Shown here piece after piece: positions 44,219 to 53,007 of a stretch of 64,000 nucleotides of DNA (position 1 is its first letter; each line of letters starts with the position of its first letter). Location: the NCBI RefSeq assembly GCF_040560245.1, contig NZ_JAKMWP010000007.1. One strand, given 5' to 3'. This stretch comes from Morganella sibonii (GTDB lineage Bacteria > Pseudomonadota > Gammaproteobacteria > Enterobacterales > Enterobacteriaceae). The notes under the pieces were generated by a model. It searched no databases, was not told the origin of the DNA, and was given only the letters and a program-made list of their open reading frames with translations. The position numbers and the translations under genes are program-made.

Positions 44219-44944
44219 TTATTTCCGGGTTTTATTAATTAATACCGTTGAGAAATAAGGCAGTGTCTGTTCGTCGTCGATCTCATCCAGGCGCCGCCAG
44301 CACTGTTCACTTTCCAGTGTGGCATCGGCCATAAGGATGGCATGATCAAACAAATCATGGCGGCGGAGCAGATCGCGTACCTGTTGTAAACGACCATAGA
44401 CTTTCATTAACACAATGCATTCATGATGCGTGATCGCATGCTCCAGCTCTTCCGGGGATGCGGTGCACGACATGACGGCAAGGCTCTGGTTTTCCATTGC
44501 CAGCGGGACAATTGCCCGTGATGCGATAGCAGCGAAAGAGGTCACGCCCGGAATCACTTCCAGCCATGGCTGATTGCCGATACGCTCAAGCAGGGAAACC
44601 CAGGTACTGAACAGCATGGAATCACCCAGGGTGATAAAGCCGACTTTTTTACCGTCAGCCACATCGTCCTGAATCGCTTGCGCGACTTCATCCCAGACTG
44701 CTTCTTTCGCTTCCTGCGAGGCTTTCATCAGGAAGTGATAGGTTTTCACCGTGGTTTTACCGGTGATATACGGAGCGACAATGGTATGCGCCAGGCTCGG
44801 GGCATCTTTTTTACCGGCCGGTGCATACAGGATATCCAGCTCACCGATAATCCGTGCGCCGCGCACCGTGATAAGGTCACTGGCACCGGGACCGGTGCCG
44901 ATGGCATAAAGTCTGCCCTGTGGTTTTTCTGTTTGCTGACTCAT
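44219..44944 (-). CDS. cbiL: Cobalt-factor II C20-methyltransferase CbiL
   Basis: CbiL methylates C20 of cobalt-sirohydrochlorin, the first ring methylation of the anaerobic pathway. The 241-residue protein belongs to the SAM-dependent tetrapyrrole methylase family: GTGPGASDLITVRGARI near residue 17, the GDSMLFSTW block near 109, and VIPGVTSFAAIA near 136. It follows cbiK by nine bases and precedes cbiM by 15 bases, as in Salmonella. Confidence 0.95.
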   Translation of the reverse strand: MSQQTEKPQGRLYAIGTGPGASDLITVRGARIIGELDILYAPAGKKDAPSLAHTIVAPYITGKTTVKTYHFLMKASQEAKEAVWDEVAQAIQDDVADGKKVGFITLGDSMLFSTWVSLLERIGNQPWLEVIPGVTSFAAIASRAIVPLAMENQSLAVMSCTASPEELEHAITHHECIVLMKVYGRLQQVRDLLRRHDLFDHAILMADATLESEQCWRRLDEIDDEQTLPYFSTVLINKTRK

Positions 44945-44953
44945 GTGCGGATA

Positions 44954-45736
44954 TTACTCCCCGTTATCCATTGTCTGCGCCAGGTGTTCGACAAACATCT
45001 GACGGATCATATTGTTCTCACCCATACCCTGTAACCACGCGGTTGCCTCAATTCCGGCCTGTTCCAGCTGTGTTTTCCAGGAGTCTTCCTCATCGGAGGC
45101 CATATCGTTAATCGCGTGATCACCTGCGACCAGCATCAGCGGCATCAGATGCACTTTGCGGACATTTTCTGCTTTCAGGCCTTTAATAATCAGGTCGATT
45201 TCCGGATAGCTTTCCACCGCGCCGACACGGGCCGGGAAGCCGCTGCCGGTCATCATATGATCCAGACAGGCATAGGCAGAGAAGGCATGGTGAGTGGCAC
45301 CGTGACCCATAAAGACCACGCGCTCATCTTCTTTCAGTTCCGGCATCTGGGAGTGCAGGGCATCAATCAGGAGGGAATAATCCTCAAAACTGCTCAGCAG
45401 CGGTTTGCCCACGCGCAGATAGCGGAAGAACGGACGGTATTTTTCGACCTGGCTGACGATCTTTTCGTACTCGTCCCCGTTAATCACATGCAGTGACTGG
45501 ATAGCCACATCCTCATAACCCTGCTCATGCAGATGGCGTAATGCCTCTTCCGGGTTACTGATATGCAGGTTATCGCGCTCTTTTAACCTGCGGATAATCA
45601 TGCCGGAGGTGAAGGCGCGGAAAAAATCACGGCCGGGGAACGCTGCCGCAAGCTGCTTTTCACAGCTTTCGATATTTTTTTCACGGGTTTCCGCGTAACT
45701 GGTGCCGAAACTAATCACTAATAACGCTTTTTTCAT
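44954..45736 (-). CDS. cbiK: Sirohydrochlorin cobaltochelatase CbiK
   Basis: CbiK inserts Co2+ into sirohydrochlorin and thereby commits it to the anaerobic pathway. The 260-residue protein is the size of Salmonella CbiK. It starts MKKALLVISFGTSYAETR, with the catalytic His in FMGHGATHHAF near residue 145 and a later His in LMLVAGDHAINDM near 205. It lacks a signal peptide, so it is the cytoplasmic form. It starts 17 bases after cbiJ. Confidence 0.96.
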   Translation of the reverse strand: MKKALLVISFGTSYAETREKNIESCEKQLAAAFPGRDFFRAFTSGMIIRRLKERDNLHISNPEEALRHLHEQGYEDVAIQSLHVINGDEYEKIVSQVEKYRPFFRYLRVGKPLLSSFEDYSLLIDALHSQMPELKEDERVVFMGHGATHHAFSAYACLDHMMTGSGFPARVGAVESYPEIDLIIKGLKAENVRKVHLMPLMLVAGDHAINDMASDEEDSWKTQLEQAGIEATAWLQGMGENNMIRQMFVEHLAQTMDNGE

Positions 45737-45753
45737 CTCATAACCTCAGTAAA

Positions 45754-46542
45754 TCAACAGACAGAAAAACGGGATATCAGATACTGCTCTACCCCATAAA
45801 GATCCTGCAATTCAGTCACATCGCCGGATACCCGGGTCTGCGGGCGGACCACGACAATGCAGGGAATACCCAGCGCCAGACAAGGGGCGACTTTTTCACT
45901 GAATCCGCCCTGTGTGCCGGATTCTTTGGTGATCACCACATCCGCGCCGCAGTAACGGTAAAACGCTTCATTAAACTCCGCTGAAAACGGCCCTTTGAGA
46001 GCAAAAATCTGGTCAATGGTCATCCCGTAAGATTCACACTGCGCCAGCACATCCTGTGTCGGCAGTACCCGTGCCAGCACGGTTTTTCCCGGCAGGCGGG
46101 CAAGATAATCTGCCAGTTGTTTGCTGCCGGTGGTCAGCAGAACCCGCTGACCGAGTGTCAAGGCAATCTCACAGGCGCTGTCAATCGATTCCGTTTTATA
46201 AATCAGCGGGTTATCAACTGTATCAATATCACTCGGGCGGTTATAGCGCACCAGCGGAATACCCAGTTCGCGCTGCACCTGCAAAATAGTGTCGCTGAGT
46301 ATTGCCGCATAAGGATGCGAGAGATCCGCCAGCAGGCGGACTCCGTGACGGCGGCAGTAATCCGCCATCTCCTGTGCATCCATGCGGCCTTCCCGGATCT
46401 CACCCTGCAATCCGGCTGCCTGCTGACGGCCTGCGGCGGTGGCGACAGAGAGCCGGTAGCGGACCCCCTGAGCATCCAGACGCTCACAAAGCAGGCGGGC
46501 ATCACTCGTCCCGCCGAAAATCAGCAGCCCGCCGTCATTCAC
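45754..46542 (-). CDS. cbiJ: Cobalt-precorrin-6A reductase CbiJ
   Basis: CbiJ reduces cobalt-precorrin-6A with NADH or NADPH. The 262-residue protein begins with the LLIFGGTSDARLLC nucleotide-binding block. It has LADLSHPYAA near residue 72, TTGSKQLADY near 135, and VVITKESGTQGGFSEKV near 203, all conserved in the CbiJ/CobK family. It overlaps cbiH by four bases. Confidence 0.95.
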   Translation of the reverse strand: MNDGGLLIFGGTSDARLLCERLDAQGVRYRLSVATAAGRQQAAGLQGEIREGRMDAQEMADYCRRHGVRLLADLSHPYAAILSDTILQVQRELGIPLVRYNRPSDIDTVDNPLIYKTESIDSACEIALTLGQRVLLTTGSKQLADYLARLPGKTVLARVLPTQDVLAQCESYGMTIDQIFALKGPFSAEFNEAFYRYCGADVVITKESGTQGGFSEKVAPCLALGIPCIVVVRPQTRVSGDVTELQDLYGVEQYLISRFSVC

Positions 46543-47264
46543 AGTTTGTATCCCCGTGGTGTGATCATCAGATCATTACTGATATACGTGGACTGGTTGC
46601 CGACAATCACCAGGCTGGTCATATCCACGCGGTCAAATTCCATCTCACCGAAGGTGGTGATCCATTTCTCTTCTTTCTTACGGGCAGCGGCTTTCACCAC
46701 GCCGATCGGGGTGGTGGCAGCTTTGAACGGAGCCATCAGTTCAAAGGCACGGGCCAGATGACCTTCGCGGCCCAGGCTGCGCGGGTTATAGAAACAGATA
46801 ACAAAATCGGCTTCGGCGGCCGCTTTGATGCGTTTCTCAATCACCTCCCACGGCGTGAGCAGGTCACTCAGGCTGATGTGGCAGAAGTCGTGCATCAGCG
46901 GGGCACCCAGCAGCGAGGCGGCGGCGATACTGGCGGTAATGCCCGGCACCACACGGACCTGAATATCGAGCTTCTCTTTGGTGACGATTTCGAGGATAAG
47001 CCCGGCCATGCCGTAAATCCCGGCATCACCGCTGCACACCATCGCGACGTTTTTCCCTTCCTGTGCAAGCTCAATGGCCAGATGGCAGCGTTCGACCTCT
47101 TTGCGCATGCCGGTTTTGATCACTTCTTTGTCGCCCACCAGAGGTTTCACCAGATGGGTATAGGTTTTATACCCGACGACCACTTCCGCTTCTTTCAGTG
47201 CGGTGACGGCTTCTTCGGTCATCATGGCTTCACTGCCGGGGCCAATGCCTATAACGGTTAACAT
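46539..47264 (-). CDS. cbiH: Cobalt-precorrin-3B C17-methyltransferase CbiH
   Basis: CbiH methylates C17 and contracts the corrin ring, forming the delta-lactone that CbiG opens. The 241-residue protein has the methylase motifs IGIGPGSEAMMTEEA near residue 4, VCSGDAGIYGMAGL near 76 and VVPGITASIAAASLLGAPL near 103, and ends with the NQSTYISNDLMITPRGY block. It overlaps cbiG by seven bases and cbiJ by four. Confidence 0.96.
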   Translation of the reverse strand: MLTVIGIGPGSEAMMTEEAVTALKEAEVVVGYKTYTHLVKPLVGDKEVIKTGMRKEVERCHLAIELAQEGKNVAMVCSGDAGIYGMAGLILEIVTKEKLDIQVRVVPGITASIAAASLLGAPLMHDFCHISLSDLLTPWEVIEKRIKAAAEADFVICFYNPRSLGREGHLARAFELMAPFKAATTPIGVVKAAARKKEEKWITTFGEMEFDRVDMTSLVIVGNQSTYISNDLMITPRGYKL

Positions 47265-48325
47265 ACTGTTTCTGCTCCTAACGTAATGGTGATCCCCCGG
47301 GTCTTACAGGTTTGCCCTATCAGACAGCCTTTGCTCATCAGCCAGGCGACCGGCCGGGATACACTCCCGACACCCGTGGTTTTTTTAACAAATTCCGATT
47401 CCGGGAACTGTGCCGCCACAGGGGCCAGCTCCTCAGCACTGAATACGGTAAACGGCACCTGATAACGGGCAGCCAGCGCCAGCAGGGCGGGCTCCTGTGC
47501 TTTCAGGGTAATACTGCCGATAGCGCGGACGGCTTCCGGCAGCAGGTTGTTCTCAGCCAGTTGTTCAGCAAACAGCTGCTGAACCTCGTCTGCCTCGGTA
47601 TCTCTGCGGCAGCCCATACCGGCAATAATCCGGCGCGGTATCAGCTTATAAACCGGCACCGGCAGCATAATTTCTTCGCGGCGGTAACTGACATACACCA
47701 GTGCATCCAGTTCCGGCAGGGAACGTAAATCAGCCACCGGGATAAGCCCCGGTAACGCGTATTTGTCCTGCTCCGCCGCCATATCCGGATGCCACCAGAT
47801 ACCGATGCGCTCTCCGCTGACCATCATCTGGTTCAGGGTTTTGACGGTGTTGCGGAAATCGGAGAAAGTGGCATCCATATCCCGCGCCAGCAGATCAAAA
47901 CTGGTGACCTGATTCACATCCGTGGCGGTGGTGATCACCGCCTGTCCGCCGATCCGGCCCGCCAGCCAGGCGGCCAGTTCATTAGCCCCGCCGAGATGGC
48001 CGGAGAGCAGGCTGATTACATGCTGTCCTTTCTCATCCATCACGATCACGGCCGGGTCACTCATTTTGTCCTGAATCACCGGTGCCAGTACCCGGACGGT
48101 AATGCCGGTCGCACCGATGACAATCAGAGCGTCATTCTCTGCAAATGCCTGCTGTAAGGTCGCGGCAAAGCCGTCACGGAACGGCTCAAAGCCCTCCGAC
48201 ACCAGTTTTTCGCTGGTGTAACAGGTCACCGGGAGCAACGGGCGGATCTTTTCCGCCAGTGCTTTACCGCCCGGTGTCAGGCAAAACAGCGCAATGCGCT
48301 TATCGCGAGGCTTTGCGGTACTCAT
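47258..48325 (-). CDS. cbiG: Cobalt-precorrin-5A hydrolase CbiG
   Basis: CbiG opens the delta-lactone and releases acetaldehyde (the two-carbon fragment). The 355-residue protein starts MSTAKPRDKRIALFCLTPGG in the Salmonella manner and has the family blocks VIGATGITVRVLAP near residue 75, LLSGHLGGANELA near 106 and GMGCRRDTEADEV near 236. The ATG at 48325 is preferred to 48343, which would extend further into cbiF; the chosen start already overlaps cbiF by 26 bases. Confidence 0.95.
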   Translation of the reverse strand: MSTAKPRDKRIALFCLTPGGKALAEKIRPLLPVTCYTSEKLVSEGFEPFRDGFAATLQQAFAENDALIVIGATGITVRVLAPVIQDKMSDPAVIVMDEKGQHVISLLSGHLGGANELAAWLAGRIGGQAVITTATDVNQVTSFDLLARDMDATFSDFRNTVKTLNQMMVSGERIGIWWHPDMAAEQDKYALPGLIPVADLRSLPELDALVYVSYRREEIMLPVPVYKLIPRRIIAGMGCRRDTEADEVQQLFAEQLAENNLLPEAVRAIGSITLKAQEPALLALAARYQVPFTVFSAEELAPVAAQFPESEFVKKTTGVGSVSRPVAWLMSKGCLIGQTCKTRGITITLGAETVC

Positions 48326-49079
48326 GGCTGAAGCCTGCGTCATACAGTTTTGAATAGTGATACTCGTCGCCGAGGAACGGCCCGACCAGAATCAGTGCGG
48401 TTTTACGGATTTTCGCTTCACGCACGGCAACGGTGATCTCCGCCAGTGTGCTGCGCAGTACCTGACAATCCGGCCAGGTTGCCTTATACACCACCGCAAC
48501 CGGGGTGGTTTCCGGATAACCGCCTTCGGTCAGTTGTTCCACCACGCCTTTGATATCCTGAACTGACAGGAAAATCGCCATTGAGGTCTGGTGAGCGGCA
48601 AAGCTGCGCAGACTCTCTTTCGGCGGCATCGGTGTGCGCCCTTCGATACGGGTAATAATCAGACTCTGCGACACTTCCGGTACGGTGTATTCCACACCCA
48701 GTTCCGCAGCGGCACCGAGGAATGAACTGACGCCCGGGATCGCGCTGAAACCGATATTGTGTTCTGACAGCACTTCACCCTGTTCGCGGATAGAGCCGTA
48801 AAGGGAGAGATCGCCGGTTTGCAGGCGTACCACCAGTTTGTGGCTTTTCACACCATCAACCATCACGGTGATGATGTCGTCGAGGGTCATCGCGGCGCTG
48901 TCGTAGCTTTCGACGCCGTCTTTGCAATAGTCCAGCAGATCAGTATTGATAAGCGAACCGGCATAAATGACGATGTCAGCCTGTTGTAAAATACGGTAGC
49001 CTTTCAGGGTGATAAGACTGATATCCCCCGGACCGGCTCCGACAAACCAGACTTTCTGACGGTCAAACTGTTCAGCCAC
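48300..49079 (-). CDS. cbiF: Cobalt-precorrin-4 C11-methyltransferase CbiF
   Basis: CbiF methylates C11. The 259-residue protein has the SUMT-like motifs VWFVGAGPGDISLITLKG near residue 10, RLQTGDLSLYGSI near 84 and IPGVSSFLGAAAELG near 110. It overlaps cbiT by eight bases and cbiG by 26, so the whole cbiTFG block is translationally coupled. Confidence 0.96.
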   Translation of the reverse strand: MAEQFDRQKVWFVGAGPGDISLITLKGYRILQQADIVIYAGSLINTDLLDYCKDGVESYDSAAMTLDDIITVMVDGVKSHKLVVRLQTGDLSLYGSIREQGEVLSEHNIGFSAIPGVSSFLGAAAELGVEYTVPEVSQSLIITRIEGRTPMPPKESLRSFAAHQTSMAIFLSVQDIKGVVEQLTEGGYPETTPVAVVYKATWPDCQVLRSTLAEITVAVREAKIRKTALILVGPFLGDEYHYSKLYDAGFSHEYRKASR

Positions 49080-49641
49080 AACGCGCCTCCTTACGGCAGG
49101 AAATAAGATAGGTAGGATTATTCGGTTTAAAATAATAACTGTGTCCGAGCGCGGTCATATTTCCGGCCTGTAATTCACAGCAGTCCAGCTCGCTCACCGC
49201 ACACTGTTTCAGGTGTGCGATGGCTTGTGTCAGGTTATCCAGCAGGATAAAGGTCATCACCAGGGTGCCGTCGCTGTGCAGGTGATCGAGGGACCAGTCG
49301 ATAATCTCTGTGAGATTGCCGCCGGTGCCGCCGACAAACACGGCATCTGCTTTTTCAGCCAGTTCCACCGGTGCATACGCGTCAATTACGCGGATCTGCG
49401 GACAGCGGAAATGGAGGCAGTTCTCTTTGATAAGCGCGATGGCTTCCGGTTTTTTCTCGATGGCAATAATCTCAAGCGCCGGATGGCTGAGTGCCGCTTC
49501 AATCGAAACACTGCCGGTGCCCGCACCCACATCAATCAGGCGCTGTGCACCCTGTAAATCCAGTCGTGACAGGGCGAGTGCTCTCACCGGCTCTTTGGTC
49601 ATCGGGATCTGCTGCCCGCGTAAAAACAGTTCGTCTTTCAT
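49072..49641 (-). CDS. cbiT: Cobalt-precorrin-6B C15-methyltransferase (decarboxylating) CbiT
   Basis: CbiT methylates C15 and decarboxylates the C12 acetate. The 189-residue class I SAM methyltransferase has motif I IDVGAGTGSVSIEAA near residue 36, EKKPEAIALIKEN near 61 and FVGGTGGNLTEII near 102. In some organisms it is fused to CbiE as CobL. Here the genes are separate but overlap by one base. Confidence 0.95.
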   Translation of the reverse strand: MKDELFLRGQQIPMTKEPVRALALSRLDLQGAQRLIDVGAGTGSVSIEAALSHPALEIIAIEKKPEAIALIKENCLHFRCPQIRVIDAYAPVELAEKADAVFVGGTGGNLTEIIDWSLDHLHSDGTLVMTFILLDNLTQAIAHLKQCAVSELDCCELQAGNMTALGHSYYFKPNNPTYLISCRKEARCG

Positions 49642-50252
49642 CAGGCCACGCTGCCCCGCTTATCAATTAACACCACATTCATGTTGTAATCACCGGTGAC
49701 CTCTTCTGCATTGAGAATGGTGATCTGCTCATTCCGGCCGGAAAGATTTTCCCCGATGATCATCCGCCGGGTCTGGCCGCGCAGCAGGATTTCGGCGGCG
49801 ATTTCTTTCGGGCCGATCTTACTGTCGGTCACCATGCCGATACGCTCATGGGCGAGCAGCCAGTCAAAATTGGGGCTGCGGTTGTGGCTGCTGGTGAGAT
49901 AAATATCATTCATATCCATCCCCGCGCGGGAACACAGATATTGTACGGAGCTGATACCCGGCACTATCTGCACCTGTTCGGGTGCGAAGGTTTCGCTGAT
50001 GCGTTTGCCGATGCCGAAAAACATCGGGTCACCGGAGGCCAGTATGACAATGCGGCGATCAAGACGCTCTGCTATCCAGCTCATCAGGCCGCTGATATCC
50101 GCATCGATGACGCGGGTTTCTGTTGTCAGCCCGGCAAATTCATCCAGATGGCGCTGACCGCCGATTAAAATGTCTGCACCGGAAATCACATCCGCTGCCC
50201 GCCGGGTCAGATACGCTTCTGAGCCGGGGCCCACGCCTGTCACATAAATCAT
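49641..50252 (-). CDS. cbiE: Cobalt-precorrin-7 C5-methyltransferase CbiE
   Basis: CbiE methylates C5. The 203-residue protein has GVGPGSEAYLTRRAADVI near residue 6, ILASGDPMFFGIGKRI near 71 and VPGISSVQYLCSRAGM near 97, the motifs of the tetrapyrrole methylase fold. The stop overlaps the cbiT start by one base (TGATG), and the start overlaps cbiD by four. Confidence 0.95.
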   Translation of the reverse strand: MIYVTGVGPGSEAYLTRRAADVISGADILIGGQRHLDEFAGLTTETRVIDADISGLMSWIAERLDRRIVILASGDPMFFGIGKRISETFAPEQVQIVPGISSVQYLCSRAGMDMNDIYLTSSHNRSPNFDWLLAHERIGMVTDSKIGPKEIAAEILLRGQTRRMIIGENLSGRNEQITILNAEEVTGDYNMNVVLIDKRGSVA

Positions 50253-51406
50253 CGGAATCCCTCCGTTATGGCGCTCAGCGGACGGTTGGTCCCCAGCACC
50301 TGATTATCAAACGAGAACAGAATGGCATCGCAGTGCGGCGGTTCATCGGAGAAACGCAGCATCTGATTAATCCGGTCACAGATTTTTTCTGCGATCCGCG
50401 GGTAGACCGCCTGCCAGCCCTGCGCATTGATCAGTTCAATTGCGGCTTCGGTGGTGGTGCAGCCGTCCACTTCCTGTAATAAAGAGAGCGGGGCGCCAAT
50501 CAGCGCGAGGTTGGCAATCAGGGTTTCCATCCGCGCATCCGCAATATGGCTGTGGGTGTGGAAAATCCCTGCGGCAATTTTGACCAGCTTGCCGAAATGC
50601 CCGAGGATCACCACCTGCTCAAACTTCAGCCGCGTGGCCTCCTGCAACATATAACCGACAAAGTTACTCATGGTGACGACATAAGCGCCGTCCAGCCCGA
50701 GCTGTTCGCTGACAAACCGTTCGCCGTGGTTACCCGGCACCAGGAAAACGCGGGTCATGCCCTGCGCACGTTTCATTTCCAGTTCAATGGACAGGGAGCG
50801 TTTCCAGCTCTCTTCTGACATCGGCGTGACAATACCGCTGGTGCCGATAACAGAAATACCGCCGAGAATACCGAGGCGGCCGTTATAGGTTTTCTTCGCC
50901 CGTTCTTCCCCTTCCGGTGCGAAGATGGTGACATCTGCGCCCCGGTTCGGGCCGATAGCTTCACGTACCGCTGCTTCAATGGTCTGACGCGGGGTTTTGT
51001 TGATGGCGGCATCACCGATTGGCAGTCCGACACCGACTTTGGTCACCCGGCCGACACCTTCGCCGCCGTCAAGGGTGATCACACCGTTGTCATTGAGCGC
51101 GACCCGGGCGAAAATCAGCATGCCGTGTGTGGCATCAATATCGTCGCCGCCATCTTTGCGGATAGCGGCAGTGGCGGATTGTCCGCAAATCAGCGGATCT
51201 TCCACATTCAGGTTCAGTGTCACGCCGGACGGTGTGACAATCGAAACCTGCTGAATCACTTCCTGACGCAACACCATCAGCGCCGCCACTTTGGCGGCGG
51301 CAGTGGCACAGGAGCCGGTGGTATACCCTTTTCTCAGTGCCTTGCCCTTGTGCCAGACGACGCCGGTGCCGTTATCGTCAGGGGCTGTGGTGTTTTCCTG
51401 CGTCAT
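50249..51406 (-). CDS. cbiD: Cobalt-precorrin-5B C1-methyltransferase CbiD
   Basis: CbiD methylates C1. The 385-residue protein has the family signature LRKGYTTGSCATAAAKVA near residue 23, VGRVTKVGVGLPIGDAAIN near 122, GTSGIVTPMSEESW near 192 and ILGHFGKLVKIAAGIFHTHS near 269. It is not related to the SUMT fold. It starts two bases after the cbiC stop. Confidence 0.96.
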   Translation of the reverse strand: MTQENTTAPDDNGTGVVWHKGKALRKGYTTGSCATAAAKVAALMVLRQEVIQQVSIVTPSGVTLNLNVEDPLICGQSATAAIRKDGGDDIDATHGMLIFARVALNDNGVITLDGGEGVGRVTKVGVGLPIGDAAINKTPRQTIEAAVREAIGPNRGADVTIFAPEGEERAKKTYNGRLGILGGISVIGTSGIVTPMSEESWKRSLSIELEMKRAQGMTRVFLVPGNHGERFVSEQLGLDGAYVVTMSNFVGYMLQEATRLKFEQVVILGHFGKLVKIAAGIFHTHSHIADARMETLIANLALIGAPLSLLQEVDGCTTTEAAIELINAQGWQAVYPRIAEKICDRINQMLRFSDEPPHCDAILFSFDNQVLGTNRPLSAITEGFR

Positions 51407-51408
51407 GA

Positions 51409-52038
51409 TTACGCCTCCGGCATCCGGTAGAGGATGGCGTTGATAATCGCGGCGGCCACGTTACTGCCGCCTTTGCGGCCGAGTGCGGCGATACATGGCA
51501 GAGAACTCTCCGCCAGGGCATCTTTGGATTCTGCCGCACCGACAAAACCGACCGGCACACCGACAACAGCAACCGGTTTTTCAGTATGTTCCAGCACGCG
51601 GAACAGGGCTGTCGGCGCATTCCCGAAAACAAAAATTTTCTCGCCCGGTTCCTGCATGGCGATATCCACTGCCGCCATGGAGCGGGTCATCTGCTGCTCT
51701 TTGGCAGCGGCGACCACACGCGGGTCGCTGACGTAGCAGCGGCACTCTGAGCCGTATTTCGCCAGACGGGTTTTGTTAATCCCGGACAGTGCCATCGTGG
51801 TATCGGTATAAATGGTGCAGCCGCGCATAATGCCGTCACGGAGGGTTTCAATCACACCATCAGAAAAGTGCAGAATATCCAGCCAGTCAAAATCGGCAGT
51901 GGTATGGATAGCGCGTTTGATAATCGCCGCATGGTCATCACTGACAAAACGGTATTCCGGCCGTGTTTCGCGGATAATGTCATCGATGATCAGAAAACTG
52001 TTTTTTTCGATTTCCTGCGGCTGTTGTATGTAACTCAT
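51409..52038 (-). CDS. cbiC: Cobalt-precorrin-8 methylmutase CbiC
   Basis: CbiC shifts the C11 methyl group to C12, giving cobyrinic acid. The 209-residue protein has the conserved IVKRAIHTTADFD-type block IIKRAIHTTADFD near residue 44, which carries the catalytic His, then VGVPVGFVGAAESKDAL near 158 and LGRKGGSNVAAAIINAIL near 186. It lies nine bases after cbiB. Confidence 0.96.
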   Translation of the reverse strand: MSYIQQPQEIEKNSFLIIDDIIRETRPEYRFVSDDHAAIIKRAIHTTADFDWLDILHFSDGVIETLRDGIMRGCTIYTDTTMALSGINKTRLAKYGSECRCYVSDPRVVAAAKEQQMTRSMAAVDIAMQEPGEKIFVFGNAPTALFRVLEHTEKPVAVVGVPVGFVGAAESKDALAESSLPCIAALGRKGGSNVAAAIINAILYRMPEA

Positions 52039-52047
52039 AATTTTCCC

Positions 52048-53007
52048 TTACAAAATCCACTGTGCCAGAAGATGAATGACGGCAAATAACGCCAGTGCGG
52101 CTGAAGAGGCAACCCACATCAGCCGGATGGTTTTGAGAATATCGTCTGCATTGATGTCACGGGTGTCATCGCCGATCCACGGCTTATCGACCAACTGCCC
52201 GAAATAGGTATTCGGCCCGCCCAGGCGCACACCCAGTGCCCCGGCGACCGTCGCTTCGGACCAGCCGCTGTTCGGACTGCGGTGATTCGCGTGATCACGT
52301 AACCCGGTGCGGTAAGCGTCCCGGTAACGGTATTTCAGAACAAAGGCGGCGAAAGTGAATAAAAGCCAGCTCAGACGCGCCGGGATATAGTTGGCGACAT
52401 CATCCGCACGGGCGGAAAACATGCCGATATCGCCGTACTTTTCATTTTTATAGCCGACCATGGAATCCAGGGTATTCACGGCCTTATAGGCCATCGCCAG
52501 CGGAGCACCGCCCAGTAATAAGAAGAACAGCGGGGCGATGACTCCGTCGGTGGTGTTTTCCGCGACCGTTTCGGTTACCGCGCGGGTGATCTGCGGTGGT
52601 GTCAGTTCCCGCGTATCGCGCCCGACTATCCATGATAATTTTTCACGACTCTCTGCAAGATCATCCGCTTTCAGCGCGTCATACACCCGCATTGCCGCAT
52701 CCTGAAGACATCGGGTGGCAAGTGCGGTATATGTCATCCAGACAGTCACGAGCCAGCCGAGACTGGTTTCCAGATAAAACGCCAGCGCCAGCACACCGTA
52801 ACTTACCGCCCAGGTGCCGCCGGCGATCACAATCCACAATACGGCTCCGCCCCGGCGCAGTGCAGCGCCGCTCTGACAGCGGCGGCGGATTATACTTTCA
52901 GTTTTACGGATGGCGTTGCCAATCCAGCGGATCGGGTGCGGCCAGTGCTCCGGGTCACCGAGGCGCCAGTCGAGCAGGAATGCGATCAGCCAGCTGAGCA
53001 GTGTCAT
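52048..53007 (-). CDS. cbiB: Adenosylcobinamide-phosphate synthase CbiB
   Basis: CbiB attaches the aminopropanol phosphate arm (made by PduX and CobD) to adenosylcobyric acid. The 319-residue inner-membrane protein has the N-terminal block LLDWRLGDPEHWPHPIRWIG, the conserved ETVAENTTDGVIAPLFF near residue 146, DSMVGYKNEKYGDIG near 182 and the NSGWSEATVAGALGVRLGG block near 247. It overlaps cbiA by four bases. Confidence 0.96.
   Translation of the reverse strand: MTLLSWLIAFLLDWRLGDPEHWPHPIRWIGNAIRKTESIIRRRCQSGAALRRGGAVLWIVIAGGTWAVSYGVLALAFYLETSLGWLVTVWMTYTALATRCLQDAAMRVYDALKADDLAESREKLSWIVGRDTRELTPPQITRAVTETVAENTTDGVIAPLFFLLLGGAPLAMAYKAVNTLDSMVGYKNEKYGDIGMFSARADDVANYIPARLSWLLFTFAAFVLKYRYRDAYRTGLRDHANHRSPNSGWSEATVAGALGVRLGGPNTYFGQLVDKPWIGDDTRDINADDILKTIRLMWVASSAALALFAVIHLLAQWIL

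Noticed and set aside
46302..47261. Long plus-strand ORF (319 codons) opposite cbiJ and cbiH
   Set aside because: It is antisense to two certain genes; its composition (His, Gln, Arg rich) is that of a reverse-frame shadow.
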